Positions 23,768 to 34,199 of a stretch of DNA of 64,000 nt are shown piece by piece. Made by a program: the position numbers and the translations under genes. The stretch's first letter is position 1. Every line of letters begins with the position of its first letter. The notes below the pieces were generated by a model. The model saw only the letters and a list, made by a program, of their open reading frames with translations, searched no databases and was not told the DNA's origin. The DNA is from Trichosphaerium sp. ATCC 40318 (lineage: Eukaryota; Discosea; Flabellinia; Trichosidae), in NCBI GenBank assembly GCA_038496445.1, contig JALMLS010000322.1, positions 1,054,001-1,118,000 of the forward strand, read 5' to 3'.

Positions 23768-26038
23768 TTAACTTAATTTCGTAAATACAATGTCTCCATA
23801 AAGGCCATCAAGAGTGAATGTCATTACACCTTGCTGATTCTCTTTAAAATTTACCCATTGTCCATTAAACCCAAGAAGCTCTCCCAACATACAAGTACCG
23901 TATAAACTATAATCAGCATAGAGCTGAAAATCATCACCAGAAAACCAAGATAAGTAAAAACTGTACGGATACACTTGTATAATGAGACCTGAACCAGGTA
24001 CGTTCGCTACAGTGGCATCTGAGGAGTATTTACCTACCAGTTGTCAAACAAAACTTACACCTCAAATTGTGAAAAAAAAAAAGGAAAAAAAAATTTGAGA
24101 GTTTGGGTTTTTTTAATGAACTTTCGGGTTATGTTAAAAGAATAGAAAAGTATCGAACGTACCAACGTATTTTTCTGGGTTTGGTGGTTGGGGTGGAATA
24201 GTTACATAACTATTGAGTACCTAGTTTTTGAGTAAATGGCTTGGGTATTAACATGATTTTTTTAAATTTTGTATTAGTACCTTTGTCAGTGCTGGTATTA
24301 CGTTGTTCGCAAATATGTCAGCAGCTGAATCAGTATCACATTGTCCATTAAATAGTATAGAGAAACCAAGTTGTAGTTCTGGTATTACATTGAATGTCGA
24401 AACATAACTATGAACAAATCAAACTCCAACACTCTTGATAAAAAGTAACCTCTCAAATTAATTCGTTTTTTTTATAGCGTTCACCAGAAAAAAAAGCCTC
24501 TTTTCAAGCGTACCCATCAATAGCACCTCCTTTTTGCTTGTTCCAGTAATTTTGAATCCACTCAAGCTCCCAAGGTGTCCTGGATTTTACTATTTGTTAG
24601 AAACTTAAAAAGCACGTGATAAAATATTTTAAGTCACTACCCAAATCCTGAAGATGCATCTTGATTGATGAAAATAGGTTGCATCATTTCCGCAAGCCAT
24701 TCACCATCGAGAACAGGAGTGTTGGAATTGCTCCCACTCTTTAAGAACCTAATACATCATGTTAACAAAACAATACTGTAAAATACCCCAAGCTTAACGT
24801 ACATCATAGCTAGCTTTGCTAGATCGTTGGCGGAGCTGTACATTTGTCCTGCAGGTCTAGACCAGGCTATGTCAAACGATAAGCAAGTTCGGCAACATGT
24901 CTATGCAAAAAGTCGCACCCAAGTCGAACAGTTCCACAGGGTCTCCGTTTGGATAGTATCTAAAATAGATGAGTCTCATGATAACTACTTCTTGTTTACC
25001 CCGTTGCCATTCGTGCTCTTACACTTGGTGTGAAGTCATTCCCTGTATCACGCATACCAAGTTTGCTTGTAATGTTTTCAGACACCATTGTTTCAAAAGC
25101 TGTGTTGTATACTTTCTCCGCTATCAGGTTACCAATAAGGCTGAACGCCAAGTCTAAGGCACAAAGAGTTAACTCATTTACGTTACTAAAAGGGGGAGCG
25201 TACTCGAGTATGAAGGTCTGTGCCATTGAGGAGAAATAACCCTTCTTTCAGCAAGGCGTTCTAGGATGACGTCTGTTGGTCCATCGCAGTGTGTGAAGCT
25301 GCATGGTGCCTCTCTTGGTAGCCCAGACATCTGAGAAGCCAACGCACGCCAGGTTAGAGCTGCTGAAGCACCGAAGGGATCTTGGATTTTGAAAGAAGGT
25401 ACTTGCTTTGCCACAGGATCATCCAATGACAACTGGTATACAGAACTCGTTAGTTGGATTAATAAAAATCACGTGCGCACGTCAATGTTTGGATCAGAGG
25501 CAGCTTGGTAAAGTAATAGAGTTGGAAATATCTTCGTAACACTCCCAATCCTAGCAATGGTGAGCGGAGGTGTTGAGGGTTTTCCCTTGTCGCCTTACCT
25601 AAAGAGAGTGTCACCATCTGGTGGCAACTTTGTTGTCGTGTCCTTCTCTCCTAAGTTGAACGTCCAAATGATTTTATCTTTGTAAACTGCTGAAGCAGAC
25701 ATCCCTGGAGCTAAGCAAGACTACAAAAAGTTGAGATTACGTCAGTAACAAAACCGTTGAACTCAATACCTTGTTATCTGCTAGTAATGCTTTTAAATCT
25801 TCTTCTGCTTTATTAAGAGCATCTGTGAGGGGCGTAGGAAGCGGTGAAGGTAAGTTTATAGGAGGCGGTTGAAAGAAGCAAGGTTCTGCCTATAGTTGAG
25901 GGTCAGACGCGTATCGACAGTTCAAGAAACACTTTCCTGTAAATTTGGTACACCAAACTTGGGTGTATGTTGAGGAAACAAGTAAGCGATAGAACCCACA
26001 ATACAAATCAGTATTAAAACGGTGTAAGCACGTGTCAT
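23768..26038 (-). CDS. Beta-lactamase-like serine hydrolase (LACTBL1-like)
   Basis: Member of the class C beta-lactamase/penicillin-binding-protein fold found in eukaryotes (LACTB/LACTBL1 type), likely a peptidase or esterase rather than antibiotic resistance. It starts MTRAYTVLILICIVGSIAYL at 26038, a single signal-anchor helix. Catalytic motifs are RIGSVTKIFP (Ser-x-x-Lys) and RPSYSN (Tyr-x-Asn); the third motif reads KGGAIDGY in place of the usual HTG/KTG. Conserved LACTBL1 blocks include ASQMSGLPREAPCSF, LGMRDTGNDFTP and QMYSSANDLAKLAM. A C-terminal lipocalin-like beta region follows (SFYLSWFSGDDFQLYADY). About ten exons; TAA at 23768-23770. It is probably lumenal or extracellular with a type II anchor. 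Confidence 0.78.
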
Positions 26039-26131
26039 ATTTGGGATGATACAGCGGTTTTTGGTCACTTAAGTCCAGGTCAGTGAACTAACTACCAATA
26101 TTGACTGCCGACCACACGTGTTCAGGTTAAA

Positions 26132-26896
26132 ATGGTCAACAATGGTAGTTTTATAACGACAGGCACTTCTTGTTTACATCACTTTATGGAAGATAATAAC
26201 ACATTGGACCTTATTTACCTGCCTGTGGAGATAATCGTCCATATCCTGAAACAAGGCTATTTTACGCTCCGTTCAGCACAAACATGCCGTTTATTGCGAG
26301 ATATCGTTCACAACCATGTTGGATACGGAGTAATAAACGTTAAAAGCGATAGGGAAATATCTCTTCTTTCTGGCAGCCCTTTACTTCAAAATACCTATAT
26401 TTCAACTCGCTTGATTTCAAAAGATGTTGGTGATAAGCACTTGTACTTGTTGAAGGGCGTACATACTATTAACTTATCACGTTGCCGTGAAATAACAGAT
26501 GAGGGCATCGAGGCATTACATGGTGTTCATACCATTAATTTATCCAGTACAGGTGTTACAGATAAAAGTTTGAAGGCATTACATGGTGTTCATACCATTG
26601 ATTTATCCTTTACAGCTGTTACAGATGAAGGTTTGAAGGCGTTACGTGGTGTTCATACTATTACCTTAACATGTTGTTTCACCATAACAGATGAAGGTGT
26701 AAAGGCATTGGCTGGTGTTCATGAGATTGATTTAGAAAGTACTCCAATTACAAACGAATGTTTGAAGTGCTTAGTTGGTGTTCATACTATTACTTTAAAT
26801 GATACACAAGCAACTAAAGAGGGTGCCAAGGTATTGGTGGGTGTACATAAAGTCAAATGGGATAGTAATTATTGGAAAAGAACTCTTACACAATGA
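26132..26896 (+). CDS. F-box protein with GVHTI-type leucine-rich repeats
   Basis: Intronless 254-residue gene. The F-box is LIYLPVEIIVHILKQGYF with CRLLRDIVHNH. From residue about 108 there are about six short LRRs of about 24 residues, each built on G-V-H-x-I-x-L followed by ITDEGxxAL (LKGVHTINLSRCREITDEG, LHGVHTINLSSTGVTDKS and so on). The regular repeat DNA (GGTGTTCATACCATT) shows recent internal duplication. Likely an SCF substrate receptor. This repeat style is common in large F-box/LRR expansions of amoebae and other protists and in giant viruses that infect them. A broken relative is at 16840-17150. Start ATG 26132, stop TGA at 26894-26896. Confidence 0.85.
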   Translation: MVNNGSFITTGTSCLHHFMEDNNTLDLIYLPVEIIVHILKQGYFTLRSAQTCRLLRDIVHNHVGYGVINVKSDREISLLSGSPLLQNTYISTRLISKDVGDKHLYLLKGVHTINLSRCREITDEGIEALHGVHTINLSSTGVTDKSLKALHGVHTIDLSFTAVTDEGLKALRGVHTITLTCCFTITDEGVKALAGVHEIDLESTPITNECLKCLVGVHTITLNDTQATKEGAKVLVGVHKVKWDSNYWKRTLTQ

Positions 26897-27321
26897 CTAA
26901 GACATAGTACCATATCATCGTCTGGTATACGAGAGCCTGCTTATCGATAGAGGAGCTTCAGTATTGAACTATGCTAATGATTAATTGTTGTAACTTGAAA
27001 CCAGGAAAAAACCACTAAGTCCAAATTTGACTTACCAGTTCGCTGATTGATTTTCTTTACGTGTATTACAGAACTGATTACTTTTTTGATAAGAGCTACC
27101 TTTAATGCGCATCGAATTCTTCCGCAAGCACTATGGAAGTTCCACTACAAGGGACAAAATGCTTTCTTAACTGTTTAACATTGAATTCAGCTGAAAACTT
27201 GTAATATTCAAATAACAAGTTAATTGAATTTTACCCCTTTACACAACGTTTACCTATTAACTTACAGTTTTACGTTACACCTTATATTACCAACGGCACC
27301 TCGCTATTAATTTAAAATTGG

Positions 27322-27329
27322 TATAAAAG
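27322..27329 (+). promoter_or_regulatory. TATA-box-like element
   Basis: The sequence GTATAAAAGG lies about 20 bp upstream of the predicted ATG at 27346. Spacing to the ATG is tight, so the 5-prime UTR would be very short, or this ATG is not the first base translated. Motif only. Confidence 0.4.
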
Positions 27330-27345
27330 GGGAAACAACCTTCCA

Positions 27346-29061
27346 ATGACATCAAGACTAGAGGTACCTCTTTTTTATGAGTTCGCGTATTTTTTAATAA
27401 CAACTCCAGGTAAACACCTCTTACGGCCAATGTGACTCCCTTTTACATCTACCAGTTGAGATACATCTTTGTATTATTGATTTTGATAACACAGCTTATT
27501 GTAAATGGCCAATATTATCAAAATACGCAGCAATTAGCTCAAGGTATGATTCTAAACTGAGAAAACATGGAAAATGGAAAAAATACGTGTCACCAAAAAG
27601 AAATAGCAGCAAAGTCTGGTTACGAGGTAAGTCCTTTTACAAGTGAAATTATAAACCCACGTTTTTGTAGGAAATAGTTCTTGGAAGCGTGGTAGACGAC
27701 ACGGAGAGCAAACAACATTTTTCAAAGCAGGCCACGTGATGAAAAAGTGCTTTTATAACAATGGAAAGTTGAGAGGCGACTACAAAGAGTGGCATACCAA
27801 TGGAGTGCCTTTGAAGCATTGCTTGTATGCGAATAACGGTGAATTGGACGGTAAATATACAAAGTGGTACAGAAATGGTCACCTAAAAATACAAAGTGGT
27901 TATGTTGGTGGTAAATTACATGGAGAGCACCAACTGTTGGATGTCAGGGGTGACTTACTTTTGCAATGTATGTACGTTAACGGTCAGCTACACGGTGAAT
28001 ACAAGAAGTGGTATGATAAAAGTAGATTACTAATACATAGCTTCTATGAGAACAATAAGTTGAACGGGAGTTATCAAGATTTCCATAGAAATGGACGTTT
28101 AAAGACAAATTGTTTTTATGAAAAGGGAGTCTTGAATTATGAGTACAAGGAGTTTAATCAAGATGGGGAGTTGTGTAAAGATTGCTTTTATGTTAATGGC
28201 AAGTTAAATAACGAATATGAAGAGTGGTGGTACGGACGTTTATGTCTACATGCAATGTACTCAGATGGTAAAAAAAATGGAGAGTTTTTACAGTGGCATT
28301 CGAACGGACAGTTGAAGGTTAGCTGTTTTTATGATAAAGGTCTGGTGGAAGGAGTGTACAAGAAGTGGTTTAAAAATGGTAAATTGGAAGCACATTGTGT
28401 TTACGTCAAAGGTCAGTTGGAAGGAGAGTACAAGGAGTGGTATGTCAATGGTCAAATATACAAGCACTGTTTTTATGTTGATGGCAAGCTTGATGGAAAA
28501 TACAAGGAAGCAAATACCACAGGCCTATGTTGGACGGAATGTACTTACAGTAATGGCAAGCGCCAAGGACAGTATAAGGTGTGGATCAAAGATGGGAATA
28601 TATGTACTCTTTGCTTTTATGTCAATGATAAGTTACATGGAGATTACAATAAGTGGTATGTGGATGGTAAATTGATGATTCAATGTTCCTATGCTGATGG
28701 TAAGTTGGATAAAGAGTACAAAGAATGGAACTTGAGTGGGGACTTACTAAAACATTGCTTCTATGTCAAAGGCGAGTTGAATGGTGAGTGCAAAGAATGG
28801 TATCCGAAAGGCCAGAAATACAAACATTACTTTTGTAACATGGGTATTATTGATGGAGAGTACAAGGAATGGCATGTCAATGGTAAGATGAAGAAACATG
28901 GGTTCAGTTTAAACGGGAAGAAGCACAAGAAATACAAAGAATGGTATGATACAGGGCATATAAAGCTAAAATGCCATTTTGAAAATGGTGTTTTGAATAA
29001 AAAGTACAAGTCGTGGTACAAAAATGGAAAGGTAGAAGAACAATGGCGCTTTCAGCACTAA
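27346..29061 (+). CDS. F-box protein with MORN_2/YwqK-type repeats
   Basis: 541-residue protein in three exons: 27346-27363 (MTSRLE), 27410-27626 and 27671-29061, with phases 0 and 1 matching and normal GT-AG introns of 46 and 44 nt. Exon 2 gives an F-box-like start, LLHLPVEIHLCIIDFD. Exon 3 holds about 17 repeats of 22-24 residues with the core G-E-Y-K-E-W-Y-x-N-G-x-L-x-x-x-C-F-Y, for example GEYKEWYVNGQIYKHCFYVD. These are the MORN_2 variant also seen in bacterial YwqK-like proteins. F-box plus MORN_2 proteins are abundant in Marseillevirus-like giant viruses of amoebae, so a viral or host-virus shared origin is plausible. The spliceosomal introns argue it is a resident gene now. Function unknown; substrate receptor of an SCF ligase is the natural guess. 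Confidence 0.82.
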
Positions 29062-29467
29062 ACAAAGAATATTAAATTAAATGACATAATATTTATCACG
29101 TGTCCTGAAATTGAGCAGTAAATAATTTACCTTAAAATCCAGTCAATTCCTTTGTTGATGAGTACCACTGAGGCCCTTAGTCAATCTGTCAGGACGATTT
29201 GCAAAAAAGTACAGTTAACACCATGCCGATTCCAAAGCCTAGTTGTAACATTTTTGATTAAATTTTTACAGTTTGCACTTTTTTTGAAAGTCAAATTCTA
29301 CAGAACAATACAAGGGGTGTAATTGAAATAAATGGGGTTTTTTTTTACATTTATACAGTCAATAAATAATTGAAAAAAACACTAAACTTGTTCACCACCA
29401 CTTTGTTTGGCTTGAAGTGAAACGGGAATATCCGCGCTCTCATTTTGGGTTTACATAAATTAATTAA
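29062..29467. other. Convergent intergenic spacer
   Basis: AT-rich spacer between the F-box/MORN stop and the last exon of the next minus-strand gene. It contains one CACGTG at about 29098 and poly(T) stretches. No gene seen. Confidence 0.4.
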
Positions 29468-32400
29468 TCATTGAGGTACATAAGCATTAGGTTGAACTTG
29501 ATAACTAGGAACTATAAAAGCAAGTCAATAATCAAAAAAATAAAACAAAGAAAAAAAAAAGTTAAACAAAAACTGGCCGACAGAGCATCACACAAAACTT
29601 TTTTGGTAAAATCACCGATGTGTAAACGTAGCTGTTGTATTGGCTTACACAAGAAAAATTGCAAAGTTCAAAAAAGAAGAAAAGAAAACGAGATAGGAAG
29701 AAGAAAAAAAAAAAAGCAAAATGTTGATTGTTAATCAGTTCAGTACCTTGATAATAAGGTGTTTGACCACCAAATACACTATTAGAAAAATTACCATGTC
29801 TTCCATATTGCTTTGAAGCAGATGATTGTAAAGAAGAAGAACCATGGTTATTACTTCCACCACCAAGTGACTGTGATGTAAAATAATTTTTTTGCGTTGA
29901 CGTCGCATTACCATTATTATTATGAGTCCTATTGCCCCATGTTCCGTAACCACCCTATCATTAATATTAACACGTGCTCTTAACAAACATCAACGTACCG
30001 ATCCCGAAGTACTATTATCACCCCAAGTGCCTTGTTGTTGTGTAGGAGGAGCCCAAATATCGTATATCCGACGTAAGTCACTCTCTTGAACATTCCCAAC
30101 AGCTCCGCTAAGCAACTTGTACTGACCAGTATTAGCGTGATCTGAATGTGTATATTGTTGTCCACCACCGTTATTAGAAGGAGGAGGAGGAGAAACCATA
30201 TTATAACGAGGTTGAGATGACGAAGAATTTGGGTGTTGAGGTTGAGGTTGAGGTGGTTGAACAGAAGCAGTTTGATTCCAAATCCCAAAATCAGTTGTGA
30301 ATCCGTTACTATAACTCTCAATGGACCCATCGTTTATAGATGGTGTTGATGATAAAGAGTTACTTAGTTTCTTAGGTGTTGCTGAAAAATGATTTCTAGC
30401 ACCTCTATTTAAGAGGTACCCTTGATTCGAATGTTCATTATAATTTGTTGGAGGTTTTTTGAAATTCGAAGAAATAGGATTTTCCATTTTTTTTGAATCC
30501 TTAGAAACAGGTCTTTGTGGCGCTCTTGATGAAGGTCCTGATTGTTTTTTTATACTTGAAGGAGCTTGTATGTGTCCATGAGAAGGTGCTATAGCACCTG
30601 GATGGTGTCTATCTGGACCACCAGGAGCCAATCTGTTAAGACCTGAAGAAGGAGAAATAATTGTATTGTTGTTTGTATCGTTGCCTGTCAGTGAAACTGA
30701 TCGTGGTAGGAGCTTCGATCTCTCTGGGATATTTTGTTGTGTGTGATTTTCAAATAATGCACCCATTTTTGAGTGCATAGCTGATGATTTAAATGAGAAC
30801 AAGAACAAAAAAAACAGAGGCGCACAAAAAGAAAAAACAAAAAAAACGTACGAAAAATTGATTCTTCAGTTGGTGAGTCTAGAGCTAGACGTGCTACTAG
30901 AGAATCAAGTGGATATGTACTACTAGATGAAGTAGGTTGTGTGTGTATTGATTTTGTGGGTTTTTGTTGCTGGTGTTTGTCATTGATAGACTGACGACCA
31001 ACTGGCATTTGTGATGACTGTGAAACTTTAGGTTTATACGTTCCAATTGTATTATGTGATTGTGTTACTCTCCTTGTAGCCTGCTTACTATGTATATGTG
31101 CGAAAGGATCATTTGTATGTATATTTCGAGATTTAGGTGCCATAGAAATCATCTCTGACGCCCTTTTCTCTTCCTACAAAAAAAAAGTTAGAACAGATCT
31201 TATTGGAGTTAACAATCATTAAGAAACTACCTGTAGGCGCTTTGCTGCCTCCTTTGATTCCCTAAGCTTACGATCCATCTCTTCTCGTCTTAATCGTTCT
31301 TGTTCAGCGGCTTGTTGACGCTACACAGAAAGTAAGTACAAAGGAGGAAAATAGTCTTTTGTCAAAGATAAAAAAAAATGCAAAAAAAATGGCACTCACT
31401 TGGCGTTGCTTCTTGCTCGCTTCACCGCCTCTTACAATTACATTCCACCCATCAGATTCAGGTATTTTTGTTTTACATACTGCACAAGTAGTAGATGAAG
31501 CTTCATTTACAAAAGTGCACTTGCGACAACTCCACTGACCTGGGAGTAAAACAACTTTTGCAGGATCTGTAATACCTTCATCAATTTTTTTTCTTTGTTG
31601 AAACTCTTCTAAATAAGCAACCCTACGAACACCATTAATTTATTATAATGATTGTCAAGTATGTGTACCAAAGAGGAGCTCTAATTGTTTTATTAAGCTG
31701 ATCACCAACTTGTTCTGTCCTGTTCAGTAACCGCCATGATTTTTTTGTTAAAATTTCCTTCAACTTTGAAGGAATGCCTTGTGGTAAGCTGCTCGGCCGA
31801 TAATCTTCTCCCTTTTTGAAAAATTAAATATACAACTATATATCTAATCAAACCATACCTTGTGCTCGCCTCTGACAAAAGTTTGTGTTGATCCAATTGC
31901 TGACAATTCTTTCAACATTAAAATTGCTTCATACACTTGTTGATGCAACCTTCGCACTCCCTTTTGACAGTTTGTGCTCTTTACAGCGCTTTTTAGTTGA
32001 CCAGCTTCTCTAGCTACTATATCAAAGGTGTTAGAAAGCAAGATAATAAAAGAAAACCGAAAGACAAGTGAAACGTACGTTGCCTTATATTCGCTAACCG
32101 TTGCATAAAATTTCTTAAATGTGTATACTTTTCTAAAATTTCGCACACTTGTGCGTCTGTAGCATCTTCATCAAGTTCTTTTATAGTTGCTATAGTCTTT
32201 GAACGTTGTGACCAATCATGCCATATATTTCGTAGCATTGATTCAACCTTTAAATGAAGACATAAGAAACCACAAAAAAAAAAAATTGTTTTTTATTCGT
32301 ACCTCTTCTTCAACTAACTTTCCTCTTTTAGGACATGGATAAGAACAATTTCTATTTTTCATATTTCTATCCCCAATAACAATTAAAAAATCACCGTGTG

Positions 32401-33018
32401 TATATGTTATAATAACAGCCAAGTGTTCTGTTTTAATATCTACAAAGAAAGAAACAAAAAGTCAGCAACAACAAAACCAAAAAAAAACGAAAAAACAATA
32501 ATATCAAATTGGTTTAGAATATTCCTCCAATTGCATTTGAGAGATTAAAAACTACAAAATTTCCTTCTTGCTAAACCAAAAAAAAATTCTCGAGAATAGT
32601 GGACTCTTCCATTTTTGATTTTTAATTTCTTTTTGTGGAAAAACTGCTGGAATTCCAGATATTCCTAGAAAATATACGTATGACATAAAAGAACATGTCT
32701 GTGATATTTCAAAAAACAACGAAAAGAAATAGTATTCGATAGTAACATACCTCTATCTTTTACATTATTTTTAGCTTGTGCAGGCGTCAACTGAGTTTGC
32801 ATAAAGACGTCAATGCCACAATCAAGCATTACATCCTCAAGTTCAGAAGCATAATTATAAACACGAGTATCTGATCCATAAAGAACAACCAAGTGTAAAA
32901 AAGGACGCCTTCCAGCGCTTAAATTACGCTTTGGAGGTAAGTCTAATTTATGTGCAAGTGACGAAAAAGATCGTAATCTTCTTGCTCCTGGCATCATTGA
33001 TGATCGTCCCATAGACAT
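29468..33018 (-). CDS. RanBP2-type zinc-finger protein with Gln/Asn/Ser-rich C-terminus
   Basis: Long multi-exon gene starting MSMGRSSMMPGARRLRSF at 33018. The N-terminal part (LHLVVLYGSDTRVYNYASEL to GISGIPAVFPQ) is an alpha/beta fold reminiscent of the anticodon-binding-like domain of NCOA5-type proteins; that comparison is tentative. A helical domain follows (RNIWHDWSQRSKTIATIKEL; KGVRRLHQQVYEAILMLKEL). One RanBP2-type zinc finger is clear at about 31495-31590: WSCRKCTFVNEASSTTCAVC. After a charged coiled coil (RQQAAEQERLRREEMDRKL) come more than 400 low-complexity residues rich in Q, N, S, P and G. The last exon reads PSYQVQPNAYVPQ with TGA at 29468-29470, joined in phase after a 200-nt intron. 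RNA or ubiquitin binding through the finger is likely; the tail resembles condensate-forming regions. Junctions around 32500-32600 are unresolved. Confidence 0.65.
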
Positions 33019-33238
33019 AGGTATCTATTTAAAATATTACTTACAATACATATATTACAATAACTTAAAAATTAGTGACATCATCATCGATGTAAAGCTG
33101 GGAGAGTTTCAACTTTTTTTTTTCCTGAAATTTACTGAAAATTCTTGAAAAAAACGGTTTTGTTGTTTGGAAATGTCGTTAATTGGTTTACAAGAAAATA
33201 CGACATTTGGCACTTGCTGTGTGTACGAAATACGCAAT

Positions 33239-33646
33239 TTAAAAATGTATGTAACAATCTGAAAGAAAGGTGATTTGTGAGCTGAGTTTACGGAAAAGTA
33301 AATTCTTATTCGTTGTATTCGCTTTGTACAGTGTTGTTAAGCCGTTAGAGACCTGTTTTTGTAGGTTTTGAAATAGGGTTTGTAAGAAAAAATTTTTGCG
33401 ACTCACTAAAAAAGAGTGGTAATGGTTGCGTACGCGTTGTGGTAATGCTGTGCCTTCATGTAAAAATCGGCAATTAGAACCAAGCTTGCACAGGCCTTGT
33501 TTGTAGTATTTACACGGAATGTTAAACTTTGGCATGTTTTGAGTAGCTGGACGCGTTTGATGGCGTGGGGCAACATTATTTTTCGCTACAGTGTAATTTC
33601 GACCAGACACGTTCTGGCGCGTCGAATAGCCAGATCCTATACGCAA
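33239..33646 (-). CDS. CCCH zinc-finger protein (5-prime end unresolved)
   Basis: One CCCH finger is clear: PCKYYKQGLCKLGSNCRFLH, spacing C-x7-C-x5-C-x3-H, typical of RNA-binding proteins such as nucleoporin/NUPL2-like or mRNA-processing factors. It lies in an exon preceded by a basic Asn/Arg-rich stretch. An exon border follows LHEGTALPQR (GTACGC donor). The exon begins at an AG near 33637 but no upstream ATG joins in phase in my reading, so the start is missing. The 3-prime end at 33239 is taken from the open frame and may be shorter if the intron is spliced. Confidence 0.55.
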   Translation of the reverse strand: MRIGSGYSTRQNVSGRNYTVAKNNVAPRHQTRPATQNMPKFNIPCKYYKQGLCKLGSNCRFLHEGTALPQRVRNHYHSFLVSRKNFFLQTLFQNLQKQVSNGLTTLYKANTTNKNLLFRKLSSQITFLSDCYIHF

Positions 33647-34199
33647 TTATTAAACGATGATATTACTGTGTTTTGGTGTAAATTCCTTGGCGCCAAAGGT
33701 TGCACTACAACAAAAAGCCGATCGAGTACACAAGAAAAAGAGCCACAACAAGCGACGTAAACGCTCTTGCGCAATACAGCATGTATAGTAAGCAAAATAC
33801 AATTCTTGTTACCCTGATCCGTTACAATTTCACTCAAGAAATCTTAGAAATTGCCAAAACGAACCTGAGTTATTCATAAACGAAAGACTATTATCCTTGT
33901 GGCGTATTTCGCAGTGTTTTAGGAGTTGGAAATTGGCTAGAAATTCGTACAAGAATATTGACCAAGTATGACTTTGTATGAGCTCCATACGATTTTATTG
34001 TCAATAGAAATAGATAAACACACCGCGTTTAGTAATAGTACGCCTCATAATTACTTATAATACGTTTAATTTTACCGTTGGAGTTGAATACTTATGTAAA
34101 CGACGAAAACGTTTTATAATTACATCAAATAACTCACTAGTACCTCTTTATTTCATTTTGAGTGTCTTTCATCGTTTAACTCACAAAAAGGGTAAAAGT
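33647..34199. other. Spacer upstream of cyclophilin gene
   Basis: May hold the first exon of the CCCH gene (minus) and the promoter of the cyclophilin gene (plus). No domain or clear open frame could be supported. Confidence 0.35.

Noticed and set aside
28331-28675. Second plus-strand frame in the MORN repeat gene
   Set aside because: Repeats of regular length create long alternative frames; it has no start context and no domain.
26132-29061. An integrated giant-virus segment covering both F-box genes
   Set aside because: Only the repeat styles are virus-like; the MORN gene has host introns, neighbours on both sides are ordinary host genes, and no viral hallmark gene (capsid, packaging ATPase, polymerase) is seen.
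29471-29734. Plus-strand Lys-rich ORF of 87 residues
   Set aside because: It is the complement of the T-rich last intron of the minus-strand zinc-finger gene; composition is driven by A-runs and it has no domain.
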